Positions 1-9,264 are shown, numbered from the stretch's first letter. The stretch: DNA of 64,000 nt from Isosphaera sp. (GCA_013822345.1 PNKH01000002.1:91860-155859), one strand, 5' to 3'. The notes: generated from the letters alone by a model not told the origin. Numbers and translations are program-made.

Positions 1-1028
1 TCGAGGGCGGCCATGCACCCGGTCCCGGCGGCCGACACCGCCTGCTTGTAGTAGTCGTCGGCCACGTCCCCGGCGGCGAACACCCCTTCGACGCTGGTGT
101 ACGTCCGCCCGAGCGTCGTCCACCGGATGTACCCGGTCGGGTGGAGCTCCACCTGGCCGCCGAGGAACCCGGTGTTCGGGGTGTGGCCGATCGCCAGGAA
201 CAGCCCGGCGGCCGGCAGTTCGGCCTTCTCCCCGGACTTGTTGTTCTTGACCCGCACCCCGGTCACCCCCTTCTTCTCGTCCCCGAGCACCTCGTCCACC
301 TCGGTGTGCCACAGGATCTCGATCTTCGGGTTGCCCCGGGCCCGGTCCTGCATGACCTTGCTCGCCCGCAGGGCGTCCCGGCGGACCAGCAGGTGGACCT
401 TGCTCCCGAACTTGGTCAGGTAGCTCGCCTCCTCGACCGCCGAGTCCCCGCCGCCGACGGTCACGATCGGCTGGTTCCGGAACCGTGGCAGGGCCCCGTC
501 GCAGACGGCGCACGCCGAGACCCCGCGGTTCTTGTACCGGTCCTCGCTCGGCAGCCCGAGGTAGTTGGCGCGGGCGCCGGTGGCGACGACCAGGGCGTGG
601 GCCTCGACCGCCTGGCCGTCGTGGGTCGTCACCCCGAACGGCCGCCGCGACAGGTCGACCTCGACCACGTCCTTCGACTCGACCCGGGTGCCGGCGTTGA
701 CCGCCTGCCGGCGGCACAGGGCCATGAGCTCGGGGCCGTTGATCCCGTGGGTCGGCTGCGGCTTGTCGGCCGACACCCAGTACGGCCAGTCGGACTCGTC
801 GAGGGCGGTCTTGAGGTACGCCCGGGTGTCGCCGGCCGGCCAGCTCGGGAAGTTCTCGACCTCGGTGGTGAGGGCGAGTTGGCCGAGCGGGAGGGTGCCG
901 TTCTCCTGGTTCTTGCGGTTCGTCGGGTCGCCCTGGAAGACGAGCGGGCGGAGGTTCGCCCGGGCGGCGTAGATGGCGGCCGTCCAGGCGGCCGGCCCGG
1001 ACCCGATGATGACGACGTTCTCGGGCAT
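1..1028 (-). CDS. trxB: Thioredoxin reductase, 3' end cut by window edge
   Basis: FAD-dependent NADPH:thioredoxin oxidoreductase of the cytosolic disulfide-reducing system. The reading frame opens at the ATG at 1028-1026 and stays open to base 1, giving about 342 residues; only the extreme C-terminus is missing. Visible motifs are the N-terminal FAD-binding [15 protein letters not shown], the redox-active CAVCDG in the middle, the NADPH-binding [13 protein letters not shown] and the FAD-binding [15 protein letters not shown] near the end. Between the first FAD motif and the TEVENFP motif there are roughly ten more residues (around NRKNQENG) than in the E. coli enzyme. It diverges from argA across a 168-base gap flanked by inverted heptad repeats. 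A TAGAAT box at 1111-1106 could be its -10. Identity is secure; the end is simply outside the window. Confidence 0.93.
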   Translation of the reverse strand, partial: MPENVVIIGSGPAAWTAAIYAARANLRPLVFQGDPTNRKNQENGTLPLGQLALTTEVENFPSWPAGDTRAYLKTALDESDWPYWVSADKPQPTHGINGPELMALCRRQAVNAGTRVESKDVVEVDLSRRPFGVTTHDGQAVEAHALVVATGARANYLGLPSEDRYKNRGVSACAVCDGALPRFRNQPIVTVGGGDSAVEEASYLTKFGSKVHLLVRRDALRASKVMQDRARGNPKIEILWHTEVDEVLGDEKKGVTGVRVKNNKSGEKAELPAAGLFLAIGHTPNTGFLGGQVELHPTGYIRWTTLGRTYTSVEGVFAAGDVADDYYKQAVSAAGTGCMAAL

Positions 1029-1037
1029 GGCGGCACC

Positions 1038-1195
1038 GGGAGTCAGGAGTCGGGAGTCGGTGGTCAGTCGGCGGGCGAGATGTCGCTCCGCCGGACCGCC
1101 TCGGTATTCTAGATGGAACCCGGGCGCTGTCCGGTCGGTCGGACCTTCGCGTCCCATCGGCGGCCGCTGACTCCTGACCCCTGACTCCCGACCCC
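1038..1195. repeat. Inverted GGAGTC heptad arms between trxB and argA
   Basis: The left arm (1038-1060) is a run of heptads of the form (A/G)GGAGTC. The right arm (1167-1195) is the same heptad run in reverse complement. The arms lie 9 bases from the trxB start and 1 base from the argA start, so the whole divergent promoter region lies between them. The same heptad family occurs inside a GTPase gene at 62337-62415. Bases 1061-1166 hold no gene; a TATTCT/TAGAAT box at 1105-1111 is the only promoter-like sequence seen. Confidence 0.75.
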
Positions 1196-1196
1196 T

Positions 1197-2483
1197 ATGC
1201 CGGAACGGCTGACCCACTTCCGCGAGATCCTGCGGTACGTGCCCGGGTTCCGGGACCGGGTGTTCGTCATCGCCCTCGACGGGGCGGTGGTGGAGGACGA
1301 CAACTTCCCGAACCTGATGCTCGACATCGCGCTGTTGCGGAGCCTGAGCATCCGGGTGGTGCTGGTGCACGGGGCGGCGCACCAGGTGCGGCGGTTCGCC
1401 GCGCTGGTCGGGATGACCCCGTCGGACCTGGACGGGACGGGGGTGACGGACAAGGAGACGCTGCAGGTGGCGCTGACGGCGGCGACCCGGGTGACGCACG
1501 AGATCCTGGAGGGGCTGAGCGCCAACGACCTGCGGGCGGCGTGCCCGAACGCGGTGGTGGCGCACCCGGCCGGGGTGCTCGGCGGGGTCGACCACCTGTT
1601 CACCGGGAAGGTCGACCGGGTGGACACCGGGCTGCTGCAGACGCTGCTGGAGCACGACGTGGTGCCGGTGGTGCCGCCGGTCGGGATCGACGGGACGGGG
1701 GCGTCGTTCCGGCTGAACTCGGACGCGGTGGCGGTGGAGGTGGCGAAGGGGCTGCGGGCGGTGAAGCTGGTGTACCTGAACACCGAGGGCGGGGTGCGCG
1801 GGCCGGGCGGGGTGGTGCGGCAGTTGACCGTCGAGGAGGCGGACGCGTACCTGCGGCGGCACCGGGCGGACCTGACGCCGGAGGCGGTGACGAAGCTGGC
1901 GCACGCGGTGCGGGCCTGTAAGGAGGGGGTGGAGCGGGTCCACATCATCGACGGGCGGGAGGAGGAGGGGCTGCTGGGGGAGGTGTTCTCGAACGAGGGG
2001 ATCGGCACCCTGGTGTACGCCAACGAGTACCAGGCGATCCGGCCGGCGCAGCGGAAGGACGTGCGGGTGCTGTTCACCCTGATCCGTCAGGGGGTGCAGA
2101 ACGACGAGCTGGTGCGGCGGAAGCGGGCGGACCTGGAGAAGGTGATCGGGGACTACTTCGTGTTCGAGGTGGACCGGAACCCGGTGGCGTGCGCGGCGCT
2201 GCACGTGTACGCGGCGGAGGGGATGGGGGAGGTGGCGTCGGTGTACGTGGACGGGCGGTACGAGAACCAGGGGATCGGGGGGAAGCTGATCCAGTACGCG
2301 GAGGCGGTGGCGCGGGGGAAGGGGCTGCGGACGCTGTTCTGCCTGTCGACGCAGGCGGCGAACTGGTTCGTGCAGAAGGGCGGGTTCCGGCTGGGGACGC
2401 CGGACGACCTGCCGGCGGCCCGGCGGGAGCGGTACGAGCAGAGCGGCCGGCGGTCGAAGGTGCTGGTGAAGAGCCTCGGGTAG
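1197..2483 (+). CDS. argA: N-acetylglutamate synthase (kinase-fold plus GNAT)
   Basis: Catalyses acetyl-CoA + glutamate to N-acetylglutamate, the first step of arginine synthesis. The 428 residues have the ArgA/ArgB-type layout. Residues 1 to about 270 form an amino-acid-kinase domain ([14 protein letters not shown] near 55-70, a [18 protein letters not shown] stretch, VYLNTEGGV). Residues about 285-428 form a GNAT domain with the acetyl-CoA motif [12 protein letters not shown]. There is no clear Shine-Dalgarno sequence: the start codon follows an inverted heptad repeat directly. The start is chosen because [19 protein letters not shown] is the usual N-terminus of this family. The last about 46 bases are duplicated downstream of vapD. 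Confidence 0.9.
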   Translation: MPERLTHFREILRYVPGFRDRVFVIALDGAVVEDDNFPNLMLDIALLRSLSIRVVLVHGAAHQVRRFAALVGMTPSDLDGTGVTDKETLQVALTAATRVTHEILEGLSANDLRAACPNAVVAHPAGVLGGVDHLFTGKVDRVDTGLLQTLLEHDVVPVVPPVGIDGTGASFRLNSDAVAVEVAKGLRAVKLVYLNTEGGVRGPGGVVRQLTVEEADAYLRRHRADLTPEAVTKLAHAVRACKEGVERVHIIDGREEEGLLGEVFSNEGIGTLVYANEYQAIRPAQRKDVRVLFTLIRQGVQNDELVRRKRADLEKVIGDYFVFEVDRNPVACAALHVYAAEGMGEVASVYVDGRYENQGIGGKLIQYAEAVARGKGLRTLFCLSTQAANWFVQKGGFRLGTPDDLPAARRERYEQSGRRSKVLVKSLG

Positions 2484-2537
2484 CGGCCCGGCCGCGGGGG
2501 TATGAACGTTGGTGGTCCGACCCAGTGGAGGTCCGTC

Positions 2538-2936
2538 ATGACCGTGGCCGCGGCGCGGGACGCCCGATCGAGTTCGCTCCGTCCGGGTCTCCCGGCGTCG
2601 TTCAAGCGGGAGGGGACGGTGTACGCGATCGCCTTCGACATGGACATCGAGCAGCTCCGGGTGCATTACGGCGACCCGTACAACAACGCGTACCTGGAGG
2701 TCCGGCGGGTGCTGGAGCGGCACGGGTTCGCGTGGCAGCAGGGGAGCGTGTACTTCGGCGGGCCGGCGGTGACGGCCGCGACGGTGATGGTGGCGGTGAT
2801 CGACCTGTCGACGCAGCTGCCGTGGTTCGCGGCAGCCGTCCGGGACATCCGGATGCTGCGGATCGAGGAACTGAACGACCTGATGCCGGTGGTCCAGCGG
2901 GTGGCCGGCATGACGGCCGTAGAGCCGGAGGCGTGA
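2538..2936 (+). CDS. vapD: VapD-family endoribonuclease toxin
   Basis: 132 residues from the ATG at 2538, chosen over an in-frame ATG at 2502 because GGAGG (2527-2531) lies 6 bases before it. The core matches VapD closely: [12 protein letters not shown], then [20 protein letters not shown], then the closing [19 protein letters not shown]. VapD proteins are small ferredoxin-like-fold RNases related in shape to Cas2 and often act as toxins; the acidic residue in AFDMD is the expected active-site position. No antitoxin gene is visible beside it. The gene is bracketed by a 46-base direct repeat made of the argA 3' end, which suggests it arrived as an insertion. Confidence 0.82.
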   Translation: MTVAAARDARSSSLRPGLPASFKREGTVYAIAFDMDIEQLRVHYGDPYNNAYLEVRRVLERHGFAWQQGSVYFGGPAVTAATVMVAVIDLSTQLPWFAAAVRDIRMLRIEELNDLMPVVQRVAGMTAVEPEA

Positions 2937-2945
2937 CCGGCCCGT

Positions 2946-3005
2946 CAGGAGCGGTACGAGCGGAGCGGCCGGCGGTCGAAGGTGCTGGTGAAGGCGCTGC
3001 AGTGA
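2946..3005 (+). pseudogene. Duplicated 3' end of argA
   Basis: Bases 2948-2993 repeat argA bases 2426-2471 with one mismatch in 46, and the frame is kept: the copy reads [19 protein letters not shown] and stops, against [19 protein letters not shown] in argA. There is no start codon or upstream argA sequence, so this is a remnant. The two copies are 522 bases apart and flank vapD as direct repeats. Confidence 0.85.
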
Positions 3006-3012
3006 CGGCAGC

Positions 3013-3645
3013 CTACGGGGCGACGGCCGGGCCGATCTTGACTTCACGCGGCATCGGGGCGATCCGGGCCCAGTAGGCGTTCTGCTGCTCGTGGTAGGGG
3101 GTGTAGCGCCTGTTCGCGATCACGTCCGGAACCGGCCGCCCCGGGTGTCTCGTTTTCCACACCTCGCGACTATCTCTGAGGTCTTCCGCCTCCTTCGGTA
3201 GCGGCGGGACCAGCCCATCAGGTCGCCTCCAGATGCGTATGTGGTCGCAGATATCGGCCCCGTTCAGGCGAGCGTAGCCGATCGCGATGGAATCCCCGAC
3301 CTTGACATCGGTCAGGCGGTACATGTACTCCGGCATGACCGAGTACGTGTACCTAGCGCCAGGTTGTCGCCGTGGTTCAACAGGTACTTTGCCGGCCGCC
3401 AGCGTCTCCGACACCCCGAATGTCCACGGCGCGTCCTTTGGGCGGTTGATCGACTGGAGCGTGATCGAGTCCTTGGTCACCTTCGTGACGATACCAGCGT
3501 AGTCGTTGTTCACGCTGCCTTCCTTCGGCTCCAGCGGAGGAACGTCCGCCGCCCCCTGACCTCGGGGGATGCCCGCCGCCACCGGCGAGACGATACCCGA
3601 CGCCAGCAGCGAAACCAGCGTTAAGGACCAGATCGTCCGTGGCAT
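3013..3645 (-). CDS. Exported hypothetical protein
   Basis: 210 residues from the ATG at 3645, preferred over the ATG at 3666 because GGAGAG lies just upstream. The N-terminus [20 protein letters not shown] is a signal peptide, probably cleaved after VAAG. The mature part has a short stretch ([16 protein letters not shown]) typical of a small beta-barrel that many planctomycete exported proteins carry, and a C-terminal half rich in Arg, Pro and Tyr. No catalytic motif is visible and I do not recognise a named family. Codon use is slightly less GC-biased than in the neighbours. Confidence 0.7.
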   Translation of the reverse strand: MPRTIWSLTLVSLLASGIVSPVAAGIPRGQGAADVPPLEPKEGSVNNDYAGIVTKVTKDSITLQSINRPKDAPWTFGVSETLAAGKVPVEPRRQPGARYTYSVMPEYMYRLTDVKVGDSIAIGYARLNGADICDHIRIWRRPDGLVPPLPKEAEDLRDSREVWKTRHPGRPVPDVIANRRYTPYHEQQNAYWARIAPMPREVKIGPAVAP

Positions 3646-3697
3646 CGGGCTCTCCGCTTGTGGCACGGAGGTATAGCACGGGATCGCACCGGCGGCC

Positions 3698-5123
3698 TCA
3701 CCTCGCGATCAACTCCCACCAAATCGGCGGTGCGCCCGCGGCATCGATCTGTAGCCTCCAGATGCCGGGGTCATCGACAGATGGTGCCGAGGCGTCTACG
3801 AACCCGCCCCCGGCCCGGAGCACCTTCCACCTATCGCCCGAGGTCGGGAAGGACGATGTACCGTAGTCGGTGTCCAGGTAGATCGGGGCGATGGTGCCCC
3901 CGTCGATCTCGAACGTGCCCCCGTCGATCGTCCGCCAGACATCATTCGCAACACCACCGGAATAGACGAACGGGTGGAAAGTACCACCGTTCCACCACAC
4001 ATCGCCCGACACGAGGAGTTCACCGAAATTCACATGCACCGCCTGCCCGTAGTTGACGTAGATGTGGCCACGGTCGATCTGAAGAGTGCCGGTCCTGATG
4101 GTGGCACTGCCGGCCACATCGGGCACCCAGACGGTGGCCAGGATACCGTTGTCGATCACGATCTTCTGATCCTGAGGTGTGATGAGTTCGGCGTCTCCCT
4201 GAAGGTAGGTGGCCGAACTCGCACCGCCCTGCGTGTAGGCAGGAATGGCCTCTGGGTCGCCCCCGCTGACTTCGAAGATAGCATTCGCCATGATCGTAAG
4301 CGTTCCGGCGTTCGTGATCGTGCCCCGCACTCTGAGGTGGCTACCAGACTCCATCGTCCACGACGTGCCTGGGTGAATCTCTCCTTGGAGGAACTGCGAC
4401 ACGCTGAGGATCGCCTCCCAGAGTGGTCCAGTGACCACAGTAAAACTCGCTTCGTCTGTCGTGCTGATCCTGAGCCCCTCGTTGGTGGCATCGATAGTTC
4501 CAGCGTTCATCGTCGCAGCAGCACCGTTCGCGAAGGCGAGATGGCTGCCCAGACTCACCTTACCCCTATCTGTCGGGGCGATCAGGGCCGTCGCGCCACT
4601 GCCGGTAACCGTGACGGTCGAGACGTTGCTCGTGCTGTTCAGCGTACCGCCGGTCCAGGTGAACTGGTTGGTGACGGTGATGTTAGAGGTGCCGCCGGAC
4701 ACGGCCGGTTGGTCGATGGTCGCCGCAGCGCTCGCCAACACCAGGGTGCCGACGGACACGCTGGTGTTGAGCGTCACCCGGCCGGAGTATCCGCCGATGA
4801 CTCGAACCGCGTTGATGGAGAAGGCCGACGGGGAGTTCAGTACGGGGTCGTTGACGCTCGAGACGGCCCCGTCGAAGTACAACTCGTCCGCGGGTGACGG
4901 GCCGGTGGACGGCGGCGTGGTCGTCCCCCGCAGATACCAGTTGCCCGCGATGAAGACGTTGTCGCTGATGGCCCCGGTCCAGGTCAGGGCGGCCAGCACC
5001 TCCCTGCCTTCCAGCGCCTCCATCCCGAGGCGCACCCGCGCCGGGCGGCAGGAGACCCGGGAGAAACGATCAAAGGGGGGGGGCGAACTTCCGGAGCAGG
5101 CGGGAGAGGGCGTCACCGAACAT
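3698..5123 (-). CDS. Surface protein, reading frame broken at a C9 tract
   Basis: The true start is very likely the ATG at 5123: it has GGAGG five bases upstream and a TTGACA/TACAGT promoter at 5212-5183. From there the frame reads MFGDALSRLLRKFAPP, enters nine C residues (5075-5083 on the + strand) and stops at 5070. With one C fewer it continues into FDRFSRVSCRPARVRLGMEA then LEGREVLA, the LExLExR-type N-terminal motif of planctomycete surface proteins, and then through a roughly 440-residue Gly/Thr/Ser-rich beta-repeat region (TLNTSVSVGTLVLASAAATI) to the stop at 3698. The body looks like a beta-helix adhesin without catalytic motifs. Either the tract switches the gene on and off, or the base count is a sequencing error; the downstream frame is intact and not decayed. 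Confidence 0.72.
5075..5083 (-). repeat. Homopolymeric C9 tract in a surface-protein gene
   Basis: Nine consecutive G on the + strand (C on the coding strand), about 40 bases into the gene. Eight or eleven C would join the start at 5123 to the long open frame; nine gives a 17-residue peptide. Confidence 0.9.
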
Positions 5124-5182
5124 CGCAGCCTCCGGGGCGTCGGCGGGTCTGATCCGCGGTGCGGGGCGTGAACTGCGTTGAC

Positions 5183-5212
5183 ACTGTAACCGACCCCGCC
5201 CGAAAGTGTCAA
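5183..5212 (-). promoter_or_regulatory. Sigma-70-type promoter of the surface protein
   Basis: On the minus strand TTGACA (5212-5207) is followed after 18 bases by TACAGT (5188-5183), which puts the transcript start near 5176 and gives about 50 leader bases before the ATG at 5123. TTGACAC and GTGTCAA (5178-5184 and 5206-5212) form a 7-base inverted pair across the promoter, a possible operator. Confidence 0.6.
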
Positions 5213-5401
5213 GCAAATAATCGCAAGTCCCGCCGCCCACACGACCTGTCATTCCCCGGTCCCGGCACGCGTTCTTCCGCATGCGCCGGTTCTCCGGCCG
5301 ATCCGCCCGCCGCTTCTCCCCCACCCCACTTGCCCCCGTCGCGGCCGTCGGATCGGCCCGCCGATATACGGGTGACCCTCGTCCACCCGGCGGGACCACC
5401 C

Positions 5402-5728
5402 ATGGCGACGTTCTACCTCCTGCCGCCGCGCCACTCCCTCGACCAGGCCGTCGGCGACCTCCTCGCCCGCCTCCTCCCCGGACTGCCGCTCCCGGCCGAC
5501 GCCTGGGACCTCGTCGCCGACCGCGTTGCCGCCGCCGCCGGGTGGCCGGCCGACACCTTCCTCGTCCCCCGCGACGACTTGCCGGACGGCGAACCGGTCG
5601 GCGACGCCCTCGCCGCCGCGTTCGGGGCCGAACCCGGGGACCGCATCGTCGAGGTGAGTGCGGCCAGGTCCGCCCGGGCGTGGGTACTCGCCCCGGCCGA
5701 CGTGTCCGAGCCGGCCGCGGCGCGATAA
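5402..5728 (+). CDS. Hypothetical protein, 108 residues
   Basis: The ATG at 5402 begins MATFYLLPPRHSLDQAVGDL; the open frame extends further upstream but that part is low-complexity and Pro-rich. A TATACG box at 5365-5370 is a possible -10. The protein is soluble-looking and acidic with two helical stretches and no membrane segment or signal peptide. I know no function for it. The stop TAA (5726-5728) overlaps a TAAGAT box that may be the -10 of the next gene. Confidence 0.6.
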   Translation: MATFYLLPPRHSLDQAVGDLLARLLPGLPLPADAWDLVADRVAAAAGWPADTFLVPRDDLPDGEPVGDALAAAFGAEPGDRIVEVSAARSARAWVLAPADVSEPAAAR

Positions 5729-5809
5729 GATACACCCATCACGGCCCTCCCCGACCGTGTGCCCCCGCCCGACGCGGGGGCCACGGCGTTTTCATTCCCG
5801 CCGGTCACC

Positions 5810-6328
5810 ATGCCGACACCCGCCGCCCCCGACGACGACTGGGCCAAGTTCGCCGAGGAACTCGAACTCGACCCCCGGCCCGCACCGGCCCGCGACGAGG
5901 CCCCGGCCGACGAGCCCGCCCGCCCCGACGCCGACGAGCCCGACGGCGACGAGGCCGACGAGGCCGACGGCGAGTCCGCGGCCGACGACGGGGCGGGCGG
6001 GGACGGCCCGCCCGGCACCGGCCGGAAGCGCCGCCGCCGCCGCCGGCGGAAGAAGAAGAACGGGGCCGGTCCGATCGGCGACGCCCCGGCCGCCGGGCCG
6101 GAGGACGAGTCGGCCGAGCCCGACGCCACCCCCGAGGCCGGGGCCGCGGCCGAGCCCGCCGAAGAGGAGTTCGCGGACCAGGCGGACGAGGACGACGGCC
6201 CGGCCCCCGACCCGGAGCTGGCGGCCGCCGAGGACGCCGGCGGGGCCGCCCTCCGCGACCTGATCGCGAAGTGGGACGTGCCGTCCTGGGACGAGATCGT
6301 CGCCGGCCTCCACCGGCCGGACCGCTGA
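5810..6328 (+). CDS. Charged low-complexity protein
   Basis: 172 residues from the ATG at 5810 (an in-frame ATG at 5759 is possible; neither has a clear ribosome site). The layout is unusual: an acidic Asp/Glu/Ala/Pro region, then a compact basic run (KRRRRRRRKKKN, about residues 70-81), then another acidic region, then a conserved-looking amphipathic end, ALRDLIAKWDVPSWDEIVAG. The middle is predicted to be disordered. The C-terminal segment looks like a short binding motif attached to a disordered tether. No family is recognised. It is only 30 bases from the acetyltransferase downstream and probably co-transcribed with it. Confidence 0.6.
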   Translation: MPTPAAPDDDWAKFAEELELDPRPAPARDEAPADEPARPDADEPDGDEADEADGESAADDGAGGDGPPGTGRKRRRRRRRKKKNGAGPIGDAPAAGPEDESAEPDATPEAGAAAEPAEEEFADQADEDDGPAPDPELAAAEDAGGAALRDLIAKWDVPSWDEIVAGLHRPDR

Positions 6329-6358
6329 CCGGCTTCCTTCCCCCAGAAGGGCACTCCC

Positions 6359-6811
6359 GTGGCGGACGCGGTGATCGACGTGGTCGGGATGGACGAGTTG
6401 CCGCTGATCGTCGAGATGTACAACCAGATCTTCCGCCCGACCCGGGCGGAGGAGTCGTTCCGCCGCCGGTACCTCGGGCGGCACAACGTGCTCCAGATGG
6501 TCGCCCGGGTGAAGGACAAGCCGGCCGGGTTCTTCCTCGGGTTCGAGCTGAAGCCGGACACGTTCTTCGCCTGGTTCTACGGCGTCGTCCCCGACTTCCG
6601 GCGGATGGGGATCGGGTCGCAGCTGATGGAGGCGGCCCAGAGCTGGGCGCAGCAGCAGGGGTACGACGCGTTCCGGCTGGAGTGCCACAACAGCCACCGG
6701 CCGATGATGCACCTGGCGATCGAGCTCGGGTACGACGTGATCGGGCTGCGGTGGGACGCGGACCGCGGGGACAACCTCGTGATGTTCGAGAAGGGCCTGG
6801 CCGGGCGGTGA
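6359..6811 (+). CDS. GNAT-family N-acetyltransferase
   Basis: 150 residues starting at GTG 6359. The acetyl-CoA pyrophosphate-binding motif is plain: VVPDFRRMGIGSQLMEAAQ at about residues 76-94 (RRMGIGS being the R/QxxGxG/A signature), followed by the typical ECHNSHRPMMHLAIELGYDV strand. The substrate cannot be told from sequence. It follows the charged low-complexity protein by 30 bases, so the two may work together. It ends just before a large palindromic element. Confidence 0.8.
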   Translation: MADAVIDVVGMDELPLIVEMYNQIFRPTRAEESFRRRYLGRHNVLQMVARVKDKPAGFFLGFELKPDTFFAWFYGVVPDFRRMGIGSQLMEAAQSWAQQQGYDAFRLECHNSHRPMMHLAIELGYDVIGLRWDADRGDNLVMFEKGLAGR

Positions 6812-6833
6812 CCGGGCCCGGGGAGTTTTCGTA

Positions 6834-6936
6834 GTAGGGTGGGCCGAGTCTTCGAGTCCCACCTCTTCCGGAGTCGGGCGGTTCGGGTCTCACCACGAAG
6901 CAAGGAGGTGGGACTCGAAGACTCGGCCCACCCTAC
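6834..6936. repeat. Palindromic element, family B, 32-bp perfect arms
   Basis: Arms 6834-6865 and 6905-6936 are exact reverse complements, beginning GTAGGGTGGGCCGAG, with a 39-base centre. It lies between the convergent acetyltransferase and trpG genes and could also terminate both. The same outer arm recurs at 16250-16342. Confidence 0.9.
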
Positions 6937-6939
6937 GAG

Positions 6940-7521
<582 letters not shown>

Positions 7522-7531
7522 GGGCCCGCGG

Positions 7532-8752
7532 TCACTTCGGGTCGCCGAACGTGTACTCCCTCCAGTCTACGCCGTACCGCGGCCCGCGGCTCAGGTGGGC
7601 CACCCGGGCGGCGCAGTCGAACACCATCAGGTCGATGGTCGGCCGGCCGACCGACACCCCGCACCCCGGGTCCGCGAACAGGGTCCGGAGCCGCGCCGCG
7701 TCCACCTTCCCGGCCGCGGCCGCGAGGTGGTCGTCGGTGACCCGGCAGCGCGGGTGGCGCGGGACCGGCGAGCCGGCGGGCGTGTCGGTCAGGGCGCGGG
7801 TGCCGAAGTCGATGCGGACGAGCCGGCCCTTCGCCCACTCGGCGCGGACCCGCTTCGGCGACCCCTCGACCGACAGGAGCCGGCCGGTCGCGTCGCCCAG
7901 GACGAAGGTGAACCACCCGGCGTGCCGGTCCCGGGCGACCTCCTCCGCCACCGCGTCCAGGCTCTCCTGGTAGAGCAGGTGGGCGATCAGGGCGTAGCTC
8001 GGGACCCCGACCCGGACCCCCCCGGTCGGCTTGCCCCCGGTCGGCTTGTAGTACTCGAACCCGGCGCTGGTCCAGCACAGGGCGACCCCGGCCGAGTTCA
8101 GCCCGGCCCCGGCCCACAGCCCCGGGAACCCGTAGGCCAGCACGTCCGGCCCCGACCCGGTCCGCCACTCCACCACCGACGACAACCCGGCGACCGTCTC
8201 CATCCAGTCCCAGGTCTGGCCGACCAGCGTCTGCCTCCCGGCGGCGTCCGGCGGGCCGACCCCGACGGCCGTGCAGTGCGGGACCTTCGGCAGCACCTCG
8301 CCGCGGGACAGCTCCTCGTGCAGGGTGACGAGGACGACCTCCTCGAAGGTCAGCCCGCTCCCCTCGGCCACCCCGCCCAGCTCCTCGTGGACGACCGGGC
8401 AGGCCTCGGCCACCACCTTCCCGCACGCCCCGGCGTACCGCAGCATCTCGGCCTTCGACACCGACTTGTTGGCGACCGCGTAGATCTCCCGGTCGAGGAA
8501 CCGGGCGATGCCGTCCTTGAACAGCTTGCCGTAGGCCGCGCCCCGCTCCCGCGGCCGCCCGGCGATGACCCGCTTCGGCCCGAACGGCTCCGCCCGCATC
8601 ACCGGCGGCGGGGCGACCGGGGGGGGCGCCGGCCTCGGGGCCGGGGCGACCGGGAGGGGTTCGGCGGCGCGGGCCGAGGCCGGGGCGGCGGCGCAGGCCG
8701 CCCCGGCGGCGACCCGGCGGAGGAAGGTTCGGCGGGACGGGGTGGGTGACAC
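7532..8752 (-). CDS. Exported C45-type acyltransferase/peptidase
   Basis: Ntn-hydrolase-like protein of the acyl-CoA:6-aminopenicillanate acyltransferase (C45) group. Start GTG 8752 is chosen because GGAG lies upstream and it puts the twin-arginine signal [19 protein letters not shown] at the N-terminus; an upstream in-frame ATG at 8803 is less likely. The 406 residues contain a Pro/Ala linker (about 32-55) and the likely nucleophile Cys160 in PHCTAVGVG, followed by [10 protein letters not shown] and [13 protein letters not shown], the usual C45 landmarks. The native substrate is unknown; this class hydrolyses amide bonds of small acyl compounds. It stands 10 bases from trpG, same strand. Confidence 0.72.
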   Translation of the reverse strand: MSPTPSRRTFLRRVAAGAACAAAPASARAAEPLPVAPAPRPAPPPVAPPPVMRAEPFGPKRVIAGRPRERGAAYGKLFKDGIARFLDREIYAVANKSVSKAEMLRYAGACGKVVAEACPVVHEELGGVAEGSGLTFEEVVLVTLHEELSRGEVLPKVPHCTAVGVGPPDAAGRQTLVGQTWDWMETVAGLSSVVEWRTGSGPDVLAYGFPGLWAGAGLNSAGVALCWTSAGFEYYKPTGGKPTGGVRVGVPSYALIAHLLYQESLDAVAEEVARDRHAGWFTFVLGDATGRLLSVEGSPKRVRAEWAKGRLVRIDFGTRALTDTPAGSPVPRHPRCRVTDDHLAAAAGKVDAARLRTLFADPGCGVSVGRPTIDLMVFDCAARVAHLSRGPRYGVDWREYTFGDPK

Positions 8753-8840
8753 GGGTCGGCTCCGGGGTCGGGTCGCGTCCGCGGGGTCGGGCCGCCCCCG
8801 CACCCGATCATAGCACGGCCCGGCCGCCCGGGCGGGGTGG

Positions 8841-9128
8841 TCATCCCTGTCGGCCCGGGAGTTTCTGGGCGCTGTTGGCCGTCGGGTCGTACTTCCCCTT
8901 CGCCTCCTCCGCCGGCACCACCTCCAGGTACTCGGCCGACGCCGGCAGGTCGTACCAGGCCCCGTCCGCGAAGTCGACCAGCGCCTTCCCGTTGTAGTTC
9001 ACCGTCACCACCCGCCCGACCTTCCCGGCGAACCGCCCGTACCGGGCGTGCCCCGGCCGCACCCGGACGAACACGTCCGTCCAGGTCCGCTTCAACTCTT
9101 CGGCCTCGGCGAACGTGGGGAATTGCAT
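8841..9128 (-). CDS. Small hypothetical protein (KOW-like barrel)
   Basis: 95 residues from ATG 9128 (MQFPTFAEAEELKRTWTDVF); the longer open frame upstream runs through repeat sequence. The centre, GHARYGRFAGKVGRVVTVNY then NGKALVDFADGAWYDLP, looks like a small KOW/SH3-type barrel, often RNA-binding, but no catalytic residues are visible. The C-terminus is charged and loose. The function is unknown. Confidence 0.6.
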   Translation of the reverse strand: MQFPTFAEAEELKRTWTDVFVRVRPGHARYGRFAGKVGRVVTVNYNGKALVDFADGAWYDLPASAEYLEVVPAEEAKGKYDPTANSAQKLPGRQG

Positions 9129-9179
9129 CGGCGATCCCGTGTGGTGTCGGGTGCCGTCGAGCCGGGCGCTTCGCCCGGC

Positions 9180-9222
9180 GACGACGCACCACTCGACCTC
9201 ACCCGCGCCCCGGTGCGTCGTC
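9180..9222. repeat. Imperfect palindromic element
   Basis: GACGACGCACC (9180-9190) is reverse-complemented at 9212-9222. Around it lie two further small hairpins, GCCGGGCGCTTCGCCCGGC and GGTCGCGAAGCGCGACC, so the whole gap 9129-9264 looks like decayed palindromic element sequence. Confidence 0.5.
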
Positions 9223-9264
9223 GGGTCGCGAAGCGCGACCCCCGACCGCACCCTACGAAACCGG

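Noticed and set aside
141..1112. A 323-codon + strand frame over the first kilobase
   Set aside because: It is the complement of thioredoxin reductase, which shows all its motifs on the minus strand.
3698..5242. Start of the surface protein at the upstream ATG 5242
   Set aside because: That frame begins upstream of the promoter and its first 60 residues are promoter and leader sequence; the ATG at 5123 has the promoter and ribosome site.
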